Of a stretch of DNA of 8,278 bases, positions 1-7,400 are shown piece by piece. A program made the translations under genes and the position numbers. How positions within the stretch are numbered: the stretch's first letter is position 1; the number at the start of each line of letters is the position of its first letter. Location: contig CAJONM010000115.1 in assembly GCA_905235885.1 (NCBI GenBank), positions 1 to 8,278 of the forward strand, read 5' to 3'. The notes under the pieces were generated by a model, which did not search any database, was not told the DNA's origin, and was given only the letters and a program-made list of their open reading frames with translations. The stretch is from an uncultured Clostridia bacterium (lineage in GTDB: Bacteria; Bacillota; Clostridia; UBA1381).

Positions 1-68
1 CAAACGGGACCGCTCGGAGTACACCAGTACGCCGTCGGGTCCTCAAAGCTTCGCTTTGATCCCGTTTG
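1..68. repeat. Multi-stem inverted-repeat element at window edge
   Basis: Seen directly: the ends are perfect inverted repeats, CAAACGGGA (1-9) and TCCCGTTTG (60-68). Inside are GGACC (7-11) with GGTCC (38-42), CGG-A-GTAC (15-22) with GTAC-G-CCG (27-34) around a four-base ACCA loop, and a hairpin TCAAAGC/GCTTTGA (43-49/53-59) with a three-base loop. Bases 7-9 can pair in either the outer or the second stem. Almost the whole stretch can therefore fold, on either strand. No ORF is evident in it. It may be a dispersed intergenic repeat (REP or MITE-like), a structured RNA, or the 3' end of a larger element cut by the window. It is not a clean intrinsic terminator, because no T-run follows directly; the T6 at 82-87 is 14 bases away. 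Confidence 0.55.
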
Positions 69-103
69 TCCGTTCTGACTCTTTTTTCCTGCCCCCCCAA
101 TAG

Positions 104-150
104 AGAGGCTGTAAAAAAACTCAGTTTTTTTACAGCCTCTATTTTTTTTT
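104..150 (+). terminator. Strong intrinsic terminator of an upstream gene
   Basis: A perfect 17-bp stem (104-120 with 124-140), beginning AGAGGCTGT and closing with an A7/T7 block around a three-base TCA loop, is followed by A and then nine T (142-150). The T-run lies on the right side only, so it acts on plus-strand transcription arriving from left of the window. The last two T of the tail are also the first two bases of the -35 box of the next promoter. Confidence 0.85.
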
Positions 151-177
151 GACAAATCCCGTAAAATATGATAGAAT
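149..177 (+). promoter_or_regulatory. SigA-type promoter of the SbcCD-like operon
   Basis: TTGACA (149-154), a 17-base spacer, and TAGAAT (172-177) give a near-consensus vegetative promoter. The expected transcription start is about 183-185, only about 13-15 bases before the ATG at 198. The leader would therefore consist of little more than the ribosome binding site. The -35 box directly abuts the preceding terminator. Confidence 0.7.
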
Positions 178-182
178 TGGAT

Positions 183-189
183 AAAGGGG
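183..189 (+). promoter_or_regulatory. Ribosome binding site that fixes the start at 198
   Basis: AAAGGGG lies eight bases before the ATG at 198. An in-frame ATG at 168 sits upstream of and partly against the -10 box, where the proposed transcript has not yet started. This supports 198 as the real start. Confidence 0.65.
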
Positions 190-197
190 TTGATGCT

Positions 198-1256
198 ATG
201 AAAATTATACACTGCGCGGATCTGCATCTTGATTCGACAATGGAGAGCAACCTGTCATCGGCACAGGCGAAACAAAGACGCGAGGAGATATATGAGACCT
301 TCGCGAAAATAGTTGATTATGCGAGGGATAACGGCGTAAAAGTAATAATAATAGCCGGCGATATGTTCGATACGAAAAATTCCCAGATACGCATAAGAAA
401 CCGCGTTCGCGATCTGATAAGTGCGGCGGCGGATATTGATTTTCTCTACCTCAAAGGCAATCATGACAGCGCGGATATATTTACTGAAGCACCCGCCAAT
501 CTCAGGACCTTTAATGACGGCATCACGCGCTATTCATACGGTAATGTTGATATTTATGGCAGCGAAAGCAGTTCGGCTGTATATACCGACCTTGCCCCCG
601 AACGCGACAGGCTCAACATCGTTATCCTGCATGGACAAACGGTGAGCGGAAACACAGTAGGAGAGGGGCTTATAAATATACCAGCTCTTGCAAACAGAAA
701 TATAGACTATCTTGCGCTTGGTCATATACATTCGTACAAATGCGGCAGGATCGATGAACGAGGCATATATTGCTACTCCGGATGCCTTGAGGGCAGAGGC
801 TTTGACGAATGCGGCGATAAGGGCTTTGTTCTGCTCGATGCAGAGCGCGGCGGCATTACTCATACATTCGTCCCATTTGCGCGGCGGCGGCTTCATGATG
901 TTACGGTAGCGCTCGAGGGAGCCATGACAAATAACGATATAACTTCAAGCATTGACAAGGCTGTGGCGGATATTCCGGCAGACGATATGGTAAAGATCGT
1001 GCTTACGGGCGAAATCGACGAGGAGACCGATATTGACACCGTATATATAAGCAGACTGTATTCGGAGCGTTTTAAGTTTGTAAAGGCGTATAACAAGACA
1101 TCGCTCCTTATTGATTATGAAGCCTATCGTAATGATATTTCGCTAAAGGGTGAGTTTATACGGCTCGTAAGCGAGGAAAACCTCGACGATGCCGAAAAAA
1201 GACAAATAATATTGACGGGCCTAAGAGCGTTGGCAGGGAGGGAAATAGATATATGA
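198..1256 (+). CDS. SbcD/Mre11/YhaO-like metallophosphoesterase (DNA exonuclease subunit)
   Basis: The 352-residue protein is a calcineurin-like phosphoesterase of the SbcD/Mre11/YhaO type. In that family the enzyme uses two metal ions (usually Mn) to cut DNA ends, with an ATPase partner. The metal-site motifs are seen in order: DLHLD (D8, H10), AGDMFD (G54-D55), KGNHD (N88, H89, D90), LHGQ (H145) and GHIH (H176, H178). The core occupies roughly residues 1-215, followed by SGCLEGRGFDE (194-204), which is typical of the YhaO branch, and then a C-terminal region of about 135 residues that would contact the partner. The start at 198 is chosen because MKIIHCADLH is the usual N-terminus, an AAAGGGG site lies eight bases upstream, and the in-frame ATG at 168 overlaps the promoter. 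The stop overlaps the next gene's start (ATGA), indicating translational coupling. The family call is firm; nuclease activity and cellular role are inferred from the family. Confidence 0.88.
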   Translation: MKIIHCADLHLDSTMESNLSSAQAKQRREEIYETFAKIVDYARDNGVKVIIIAGDMFDTKNSQIRIRNRVRDLISAAADIDFLYLKGNHDSADIFTEAPANLRTFNDGITRYSYGNVDIYGSESSSAVYTDLAPERDRLNIVILHGQTVSGNTVGEGLINIPALANRNIDYLALGHIHSYKCGRIDERGIYCYSGCLEGRGFDECGDKGFVLLDAERGGITHTFVPFARRRLHDVTVALEGAMTNNDITSSIDKAVADIPADDMVKIVLTGEIDEETDIDTVYISRLYSERFKFVKAYNKTSLLIDYEAYRNDISLKGEFIRLVSEENLDDAEKRQIILTGLRALAGREIDI

Positions 1257-3313
1257 TCATAAAAAGATGCTATGTTGAAAATTTCGGCACCCTCTCAGGG
1301 CAGGAGTTCGACTTTACCGATGGGCTCAACATCATAAAAGAGGACAACGGTTGGGGCAAGTCAACTCTTGCGGTGTTTATAAAATGTATGTTCTACGGTA
1401 TGGAATACAAACGCAGGCTCAAGCAGATACCGGAGCATAAAAGATACGATCCGTGGCAGGGCGGAGGATACGGAGGATATGTCATATTCTCCGTCGGAGA
1501 CAGGACATACCGGGTAACAAGATATTTTGGAAAGAAGGAAAACGAGTGCAGCTTTGAGCTGTACGATCTTGAAACAAATATGATAAGCCGCGACTACAGC
1601 GACAAGCTGGGTGAGGAGCTTTTCGGCATTGACCGCGAATCGTTTGAGAGGAGCATATTCATAAAGCTCGACAGTGAGAAACGGTCACCGGAAATGAGCT
1701 TTGGCATATCTGCAAAGCTCAACAACCTTGTTGACAATACCGATGATATAAACAATTTTGATTCGGCATATAAAATGCTTGACAAGCTGTCGGTAACGAT
1801 AGCGCATAAGCGCGGCAGCGGCGGTATGATCGCCGAGACAATGGAGCGGCAAAGAGAGCTTGAAGCTGAAATTTTCGAGTGCGACAACGCCGAAAGAGAA
1901 ATAGCCGCGCAGAGCGAAACGATACGGCGCTCTCGGAGCGAAAAACTTCGTCTTGAGAAAAGAGAGACGGAAATATCCGCCGAGCTTGAAAAGATCGCGG
2001 TCTATGATAAAAATGTGAGGTATACGCGCCTTGCGAAAAATGAAAATGATCTGCGCCAAAGAAAAGGCATATATGAAAAATTTTTCGCATCAGGTGTTCC
2101 GGATGAGGCAGAGCTTGCGGCAATGACGAAGGCGGCGCAGGTGCTTGAGGTGTCCAGAGCAAGGCTTGAGGATATATCGAACATAGATCAAAAGCGACAG
2201 CGTCTTTCTGAGGCGGAAAGCTACTTGGAGCAGAACCCGAAGCAAGAGCCGAAAAAAGAGATAAAGCCAAACTATGCTCTTGCGGTGCTGATGGGTGTGT
2301 TGGCGGCGGTGTTTATCGTTGCTGCCGTTTTAATGCGTAATTCCGCTATGATGATAATACCTGTTATCGCAGCTGCCGTATCGCTTGCGCTTATCCCGTT
2401 GCAGCTAAGGAGCAGACCGGCGGATAATTCGGCGGAGATAGCGCGGCTTGAGCAGGAAATGATATATAATACATTAAAAGGCGAGATAGCCGTGTATGAC
2501 GCTGCCAAGGCGCGTATGGAACAGGCGTCAGCGGAGCTTGAGCCGTTCCTTGAAAGGTATAATGCGATCGGCAATTCGTATTTTGACAAGATACAGTATA
2601 TTCGCGATGCGATGATAGAGTATTCAAGCGTGACAAAGGCATATTCCGACGCGAAAGAAGAGCTTGATGAATTTACGGATATAAACGATATGGCGGCGAT
2701 CGAAGCGGCAGAGCCGACGGCGGTGTCCGCCGCGGAGCTTGAGGTGGAAAGAAAAGCAGTATCGGTGCGTATAAATGAGCTTACCGCCGAGCTTGCAAGA
2801 GCCGCACAGAGCATTGAGCGGTGTACCGCGATCGCCGATAGAAGACAGGAGCTGGAAAGCGAAAAAGAGGCGGTATCGACGCAGAGGGAGTATCTGCTAA
2901 AAAGACTTGACACTATCAACAGATCAATGAGCTTTCTTGAAAAAGCTAAGGAAAACCTGTCTACAAGATATATCAGCGATATGACCGATGCGTTTGACAA
3001 ATACATACATAAGCTTGCCCCTGATCGGGACGATATTCTTCTGACCGCCGAGCTTGACACGCAGATACTCAGCGGCGGACGGGCAAAGGAAAGCGGTTAT
3101 CACAGTCGGGGTTTTGACGATATGGCAAATATATCAACAAGGCTTGCGCTTGCCGATGTTATGTATAAAAATGAAAAACCGCTGCTGATACTTGACGATC
3201 CGTTTTGCAATATGGATGACAAAAAAATAAAAAATGCGCTCGACTTCCTCAACGAAATGGGTAAGGACAGGCAGATACTGTATTTTACATGTCATACATC
3301 AAGAACAATATAA
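1253..3313 (+). CDS. SbcC/Rad50/YhaN-like ATPase with mid-protein membrane helices
   Basis: This 686-residue protein has SMC/Rad50 architecture. The N-terminal half of the ATPase head runs to about residue 185, with Walker A DNGWGKST (31-38). Charged coiled coil follows (about 190-330), then two hydrophobic helices (about 341-361 and 367-387), then more coiled coil (about 390-570). The C-terminal half of the head has a degenerate ABC signature (SRG, 618-620), Walker B LLILDDPF (644-651, D648/D649) and an H-loop His (H681 in YFTCHTSR). The hydrophobic hairpin sits where Rad50 and SbcC carry their hinge or zinc hook; no CxxC hook is present. Known SbcC is about 1,000 residues, so this is the short, YhaN-like type. 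It should load ATP, dimerise through its heads and drive the nuclease encoded just upstream, probably at the membrane. GGGAGG at 1236-1241 precedes the ATG, which overlaps the upstream stop. The Walker A position normally Gly is Glu (E30), probably a subfamily trait. Confidence 0.85.
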   Translation: MIIKRCYVENFGTLSGQEFDFTDGLNIIKEDNGWGKSTLAVFIKCMFYGMEYKRRLKQIPEHKRYDPWQGGGYGGYVIFSVGDRTYRVTRYFGKKENECSFELYDLETNMISRDYSDKLGEELFGIDRESFERSIFIKLDSEKRSPEMSFGISAKLNNLVDNTDDINNFDSAYKMLDKLSVTIAHKRGSGGMIAETMERQRELEAEIFECDNAEREIAAQSETIRRSRSEKLRLEKRETEISAELEKIAVYDKNVRYTRLAKNENDLRQRKGIYEKFFASGVPDEAELAAMTKAAQVLEVSRARLEDISNIDQKRQRLSEAESYLEQNPKQEPKKEIKPNYALAVLMGVLAAVFIVAAVLMRNSAMMIIPVIAAAVSLALIPLQLRSRPADNSAEIARLEQEMIYNTLKGEIAVYDAAKARMEQASAELEPFLERYNAIGNSYFDKIQYIRDAMIEYSSVTKAYSDAKEELDEFTDINDMAAIEAAEPTAVSAAELEVERKAVSVRINELTAELARAAQSIERCTAIADRRQELESEKEAVSTQREYLLKRLDTINRSMSFLEKAKENLSTRYISDMTDAFDKYIHKLAPDRDDILLTAELDTQILSGGRAKESGYHSRGFDDMANISTRLALADVMYKNEKPLLILDDPFCNMDDKKIKNALDFLNEMGKDRQILYFTCHTSRTI

Positions 3314-3320
3314 AAATGGG

Positions 3321-3356
3321 GCTGTAAAAAACTCGTTTTTTACAGCACTTGTTTTG
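3321..3356 (+). terminator. Probable intrinsic terminator of the SbcCD-like operon
   Basis: A 12-bp perfect stem, GCTGTAAAAAAC (3321-3332) with GTTTTTTACAGC (3335-3346), begins seven bases after the SbcC-like stop codon. The tail ACTTGTTTTG is only moderately T-rich, so release may be partial. The core is nearly the same as that of the terminator at 104-140 (GGCTGT, A-run, CTC, T-run, ACAGCC). Confidence 0.65.
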
Positions 3357-3381
3357 TATGTTGATAAATGTGTATACATCA

Positions 3382-3397
3382 GACATTTACAAATGTC
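3382..3397. promoter_or_regulatory. Perfect palindrome over the -35 box; candidate operator
   Basis: GACATTT (3382-3388), AC, AAATGTC (3391-3397) is a perfect 7+2+7 dyad covering the -35 hexamer TTTACA of the promoter at 3386-3414. The half-site AAATGT recurs at 3366-3371 and 3401-3406, flanking the dyad. A protein dimer bound here would block RNA polymerase. An operator role is inferred; only the symmetry and repeats are seen. Confidence 0.45.
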
Positions 3398-3414
3398 GTA
3401 AAATGTAATATAAT
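3386..3414 (+). promoter_or_regulatory. Promoter of the 79-residue protein gene
   Basis: TTTACA (3386-3391), a 17-base spacer, and a perfect TATAAT (3409-3414). The expected start of transcription is near 3421, just before the AAGGAGG ribosome binding site (3423-3429). The leader would be about 16 bases, again very short. Confidence 0.75.
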
Positions 3415-3436
3415 ATCAAAAAAAGGAGGCGAGGAT

Positions 3437-3676
3437 ATGGAAAAAATAGATCCCGATATTATGATGAAGCTGCCCATGTGGGCACAGTGCCGCATAAAAA
3501 TAGCCGACCGGCGGAGGATAGGTATACAGTCCTATTTTTACGCCGTAATAAAGCCGTTTGAATATGACCCGATAAGGGAGGATGCCGTATTCTGCGCCAC
3601 CACCATGCGCGAGTTTAAAAGGCAGCTTTCAAAATATCTTTCCGGATGTATAAGAGAAAATTTCAATATCACTTGA
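3437..3676 (+). CDS. Hypothetical 79-residue basic protein
   Basis: I do not recognise this family. The start at 3437 has a full AAGGAGG (3423-3429) seven bases upstream; an in-frame upstream ATG at 3368 is rejected because the -35 and -10 boxes lie between it and 3437. The protein is soluble-looking, has no signal peptide or membrane segment, and is rich in Lys/Arg (net positive), with a basic cluster ADRRR (23-27). The middle has alternating hydrophobic residues (YFYAVIKPF, 33-41), suggesting a beta strand, and the C-terminal third (MREFKRQLSKYL, 57-68) looks like an amphipathic helix. Three cysteines (C18, C53, C71) are not arranged as a metal site. It has its own promoter and candidate operator and no terminator after it, so its transcript may read into the next operon. 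A small nucleic-acid-binding or regulatory protein is possible but unproven. Confidence 0.7.
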   Translation: MEKIDPDIMMKLPMWAQCRIKIADRRRIGIQSYFYAVIKPFEYDPIREDAVFCATTMREFKRQLSKYLSGCIRENFNIT

Positions 3677-3700
3677 CAAATCAGTATTTTTTGGTATAAT
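3673..3700 (+). promoter_or_regulatory. Strong extended -10 promoter of the membrane pair/carB operon
   Basis: A consensus TTGACA (3673-3678), a 16-base spacer, and a consensus TATAAT (3695-3700) preceded by TGG, an extended -10 (TGn). The TGA inside the -35 hexamer (3674-3676) is the stop codon of the preceding gene. The transcript should start near 3707, giving a leader of about 28 bases. No riboswitch, PyrR site or attenuator fits in that leader. Confidence 0.85.
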
Positions 3701-3734
3701 TTATAATGAAAAAATATGTGAGGAGGATATTATT

Positions 3735-4091
3735 ATGGCTTGTTTCTTGGCACCTGCAGCTGAGGCGGTAGTGACAACCGTTATCTCAAAGGCTGCGGAT
3801 AAAAAAGGTAAGGAGAAAGGGATCTCTTTCTCAAGAAAGATAAAATGGCTTTCAAATATGCTTTGGGGCGGCAGCGCACTTCTGGCGTTCGAGCATGTAT
3901 GGCATGGTGAGATAATACCGACATTCCCGTTCCTTACGGCTGTTGCGGAGGGGAATACGGCAGGTATGCTTGAAGAGATAGCGACAAACGGTATCGCTAT
4001 GGCAGTGCTTATAACGGCAGTTTGGGTATGTATGGTAGGAGTAACCCACATTCTTGAAAAAACCGATACAGATGCGGAGGCTGCAAGATGA
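3735..4091 (+). CDS. Small membrane protein of unknown function (first of pair)
   Basis: The 118-residue protein starts at an ATG with GAGGAGG (3720-3726) eight bases upstream. The N-terminal 18 residues (ACFLAPAAEAVVTTVISK) are mildly hydrophobic, then comes a strongly basic stretch (22-37, many Lys), a first hydrophobic helix (about 40-56, NMLWGGSALLAF), a short loop with EHVWHGE (53-59) and PTFPFL, and a strong transmembrane helix (about 85-105, IATNGIAMAVLITAVW). The tail is acidic and short. The positive-inside rule puts the basic stretch in the cytoplasm. From memory it resembles a hypothetical family common in gut Clostridia; I cannot assign a function. Its stop overlaps the next start (ATGA), so the two products are probably made together. 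His54, His57 and nearby Glu residues beside the membrane could bind a metal, but that is speculative. Confidence 0.8.
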   Translation: MACFLAPAAEAVVTTVISKAADKKGKEKGISFSRKIKWLSNMLWGGSALLAFEHVWHGEIIPTFPFLTAVAEGNTAGMLEEIATNGIAMAVLITAVWVCMVGVTHILEKTDTDAEAAR

Positions 4092-4399
4092 CACTTTTAA
4101 TTACGGTTTTTGCGGCTGTGGTATCTACACTCGTCTGGTATAACAGCGATCCCGGTAGCAGTATGAAAACGCATATCTTATGCTTTATGTTTTGGGGAGC
4201 GTCTCTTATGTGGCTTGTCGACGCGATATTTGAGTATGCTGAGCTTGGCGCGGAGTATTTTGCGCCTAAGGCATCGGATATGCTTGGCGACGCCTTTTTA
4301 GGATTATCGGCAGTTGCACTCGGGCTTATTATCTGGCTCGTGATAGTATTGGTGACAGATCCCAAAAACAGGATAAAAAACGCGCTTAAAAGCAGATAA
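4088..4399 (+). CDS. Small membrane protein of unknown function (second of pair)
   Basis: The 103-residue protein has three predicted membrane helices, about 1-18, 28-48 and 68-90, and a basic C-terminal tail (KNRIKNALKSR), probably cytoplasmic. The ATG at 4088 overlaps the previous stop, with GGAGG (4076-4080) seven bases upstream. The second helix and what follows (FWGASLMWLVDAIFEYAELGAEYF) carry a line of acidic residues (D45, E49, E52, E56). This helix resembles the WGGSALLAFEHVW helix of the preceding protein, so the two may be distant relatives or subunits of one complex. The gene ends 26 bases before carB, with no terminator or convincing promoter between them. I recognise the type as a conserved hypothetical of Clostridia from memory, without a known function. 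Confidence 0.8.
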   Translation: MTLLITVFAAVVSTLVWYNSDPGSSMKTHILCFMFWGASLMWLVDAIFEYAELGAEYFAPKASDMLGDAFLGLSAVALGLIIWLVIVLVTDPKNRIKNALKSR

Positions 4400-4425
4400 A
4401 CACAAAAAATAAAAGAGGTATATTG

Positions 4426-7400
4426 ATGAAAAAACGAAACGACATTCACAAGGTACTGATAATAGGCTCAGGTCCGATCATTATAGGTCAGGCGTGCGAA
4501 TTTGACTATTCGGGAACGCAGGCGTGCAAGGCGCTTAGGAAGCTCGGTTATGAAATAGTGCTGGTAAATTCAAACCCTGCGACGATAATGACTGATCCTG
4601 AAACGGCAGATGTGACATATATAGAGCCGCTCAATCTCAAAAGGCTTACGCAGATAATCGAAAAGGAGCGCCCGGACGCGCTGCTGCCGAACCTTGGCGG
4701 ACAATCGGGACTAAACCTTTGCTCGGAGCTTGCCAAGGCAGGCGTATTGGATAAATACGGCGTAAAGGTAATAGGCGTGCAGGTCGATGCAATCGACCGC
4801 GGCGAGGACAGAATAGAATTTAAAAAGACCATGAACAGCCTCGGCATTGAAATGGCAAGGAGCGAGGTTGCATACTCGGTAGACGAGGCTCTTAAAATCG
4901 CAGAGGAGCTGGGCTATCCTGTAGTTCTTCGTCCGGCATACACCATGGGCGGAGCCGGCGGCGGACTTGTATACAATACAGAGGAGCTGAAGGTCGTTTG
5001 CGAACGCGGCTTGCAGGCAAGCCTTGTAGGACAGGTTCTTGTAGAGGAATCAGTGCTAGGTTGGGAAGAGCTGGAGCTTGAGGTGGTAAGAGACTCAGCC
5101 AACAATATGATAACCGTGTGCTTTATAGAGAACATCGATCCGCTCGGTGTGCATACAGGCGATTCGTTCTGCTCCGCGCCTATGCTGACGATACCTGAGG
5201 ATGTGCAAAAGGAGCTGCAACGGCAGGCATATAAGATCGTTGAGGCGATAGAGGTAATAGGCGGCACAAATGTGCAGTTTGCAAGAAACCCGAAGGATGG
5301 GCGTATAATAGTTATCGAGATCAATCCGCGAACATCGCGCTCGTCGGCACTCGCGTCAAAGGCGACCGGCTTCCCGATCGCGCTCGTATCGTCAATGCTT
5401 GCTGCCGGATTTGATCTGTCCGACATCCCTTGCGGAAAGTACGGTACGCTTGATAAATACTATCCCGACGGAGATTATGTTGTTATCAAATTCGCACGCT
5501 GGGCGTTTGAGAAGTTCAAGGGCGCACAGGATAAGCTCGGAACTCAGATGCGCGCAGTAGGCGAGGTAATGAGTATAGGAAAGACATATAAAGAAGCGTT
5601 TCAGAAGGCTATACGCTCCCTTGAGATCGGTAGATACGGACTTGGCGGCGCAAAGGATTTTGCCGAAAAAACGAAGGACGAGCTGCTTAATATGCTCCAT
5701 GTGCCAAGCAGTGAAAGACAGTTTATAATGTATGAAGCACTGAGAAAGGGCGCAAGCGTAGATGAGCTTTGGGAGCTTACAAAGATAAAGCATTATTTTA
5801 TCGAGCAGATGAAAGAGCTTGTTGAGGAAGAGGAAGCGCTGAAAAAATATAAGGGCAGCGTTCCGCCGGCGGATGCTCTTGAAAAAGCCAAAAAAGACGG
5901 ATTTTCAGACAGGTATCTTTGCGGACTGCTCGATGTGCCGGAGGCTGATGTTCGTAACGCACGAAAGGCGGCAGGAGTAGTCGAGGCATGGGAAGGCGTA
6001 CATGTAAGCGGAACCGAGGATGCCGCATACTACTATTCGTCATATAATATCAAGGATCAGAGTAAAACATCCGATAAGCCTAAGATCATGATACTGGGCG
6101 GCGGCCCGAACAGGATAGGGCAGGGAATAGAGTTTGACTATTGCTGTGTTCATGCGGCGATGGCGCTCAAGAAGCTCGGTTTTGAGACAATAATAGTAAA
6201 CTGTAATCCTGAGACCGTTTCCACCGATTATGACACATCCGATAAGCTCTATTTCGAGCCGCTGACGCTTGAGGATGTTTTAAGCATCCACGAAAAGGAA
6301 AAACCGCTTGGCGTTATCGCACAGTTCGGTGGACAGACGCCGCTCAATCTTGCGGCAGAGCTCAAGCGCAACGGCGTGAATATATTGGGAACGACACCGG
6401 AAACGATAGATCTTGCTGAGGACAGAGACCTGTTCAGAGCAATGATGGACAAGCTCGACATACCTATGCCCGAATCGGGTATGGCGGTGGATGTTGATGA
6501 AGCGATCAAAATTGCCGATAAGATAGGTTACCCGGTAATGGTACGCCCGTCATATGTTCTGGGCGGCAGAGGCATGGAGGTCGTTCATGACGAGGAAAGC
6601 CTGCGCGTTTATATGGCGGCGGCGGTCGGCGTAACGCCCGACAGACCGATACTTATAGACAGGTTCCTTAACCATGCTACGGAATGCGAAGCGGACGCGA
6701 TAAGCGATGGCGAAAATGTATTCGTACCGGCTGTAATGGAGCATATTGAGCTTGCCGGCATACATTCGGGTGATTCTGCCTGCATACTGCCGTCCATGAA
6801 TATTTCAAAGAAAAATGTTGAGATCATAAAGGAATACACACGAAGGATCGCAAAGGAAATGAATGTTCGCGGACTGATGAATATGCAGTACGCTATAGAG
6901 GGCGATACGGTATATGTCCTTGAGGCAAATCCGAGAGCGTCAAGAACGGTGCCGCTCGTTTCCAAGGTGTGCGATATTCGTATGGTGCCGCTCGCAACGG
7001 AAATAATCACATCGCCGCTTACGGGACAGAGTTCTCCGATACTTGATATGAAGGAGAGAAGCATACCGCATTACGGCGTAAAGGAAGCTGTTTTCCCGTT
7101 CAATATGTTCCAGGAAGTGGATCCGATATTGGGACCTGAGATGCGGTCAACGGGCGAGGTGCTGGGCATGGCGAGCAGCTTTGGCGATGCGTTCGCAAAG
7201 GCAGAGGAAGCGACTCAGACCTGTGTGCCGACAAAGGGCAAAGTTCTCATAAGCGTCAATGACCGCGATAAGAGCGAGCTATGCGAAGTGGCAAGAGGAT
7301 TTATAGGTTGCGGATTTGATATAATATCCACAAAGGGTACAGCGAAGTTCTTAAAGGAAAACGGAATAGAGGTCAGCGAGATCGCCAAGCTTGGTGAGGG

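Noticed and set aside
92..98. C7 run as a phase-variation tract
   Set aside because: It lies in non-coding DNA before a terminator, outside any promoter spacer or reading frame.
168..197. Upstream in-frame ATG at 168 adding ten residues to the phosphoesterase
   Set aside because: It overlaps the promoter just before the -10 box, has no ribosome binding site, and the added residues precede the normal family N-terminus MKIIHCADLH.
2272..3060. 262-residue minus-strand open frame
   Set aside because: It is Ser/Ala-rich, has no recognisable motif, and mirrors the SbcC-like coding frame, which has clear Walker A/B motifs. It is a shadow.
198..3313. SbcCD-like pair as a phage defence system
   Set aside because: There is no defence partner, no island-like context and no mobile element nearby, and the pair resembles housekeeping-type YhaO/YhaN genes.
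3368..3436. Upstream in-frame ATG at 3368 for the 79-residue protein
   Set aside because: The -35 and -10 boxes lie between it and 3437, it has no ribosome binding site, and a full AAGGAGG is correctly placed for 3437.
4352..4378. Possible promoter for carB (GTGACA, 16 bases, TAAAAA-like)
   Set aside because: The match is poor at both boxes and lies inside the preceding coding region. The strong promoter at 3673 explains expression better.
4423..4425. TTG start for carB
   Set aside because: It is only four bases from AGAGG, while the adjacent ATG at 4426 is seven bases away and gives the usual MKKRNDI start.
4914..5426. 170-residue minus-strand open frame inside carB
   Set aside because: It is a low-complexity Ser-rich shadow of a conserved enzyme gene with no start signals.
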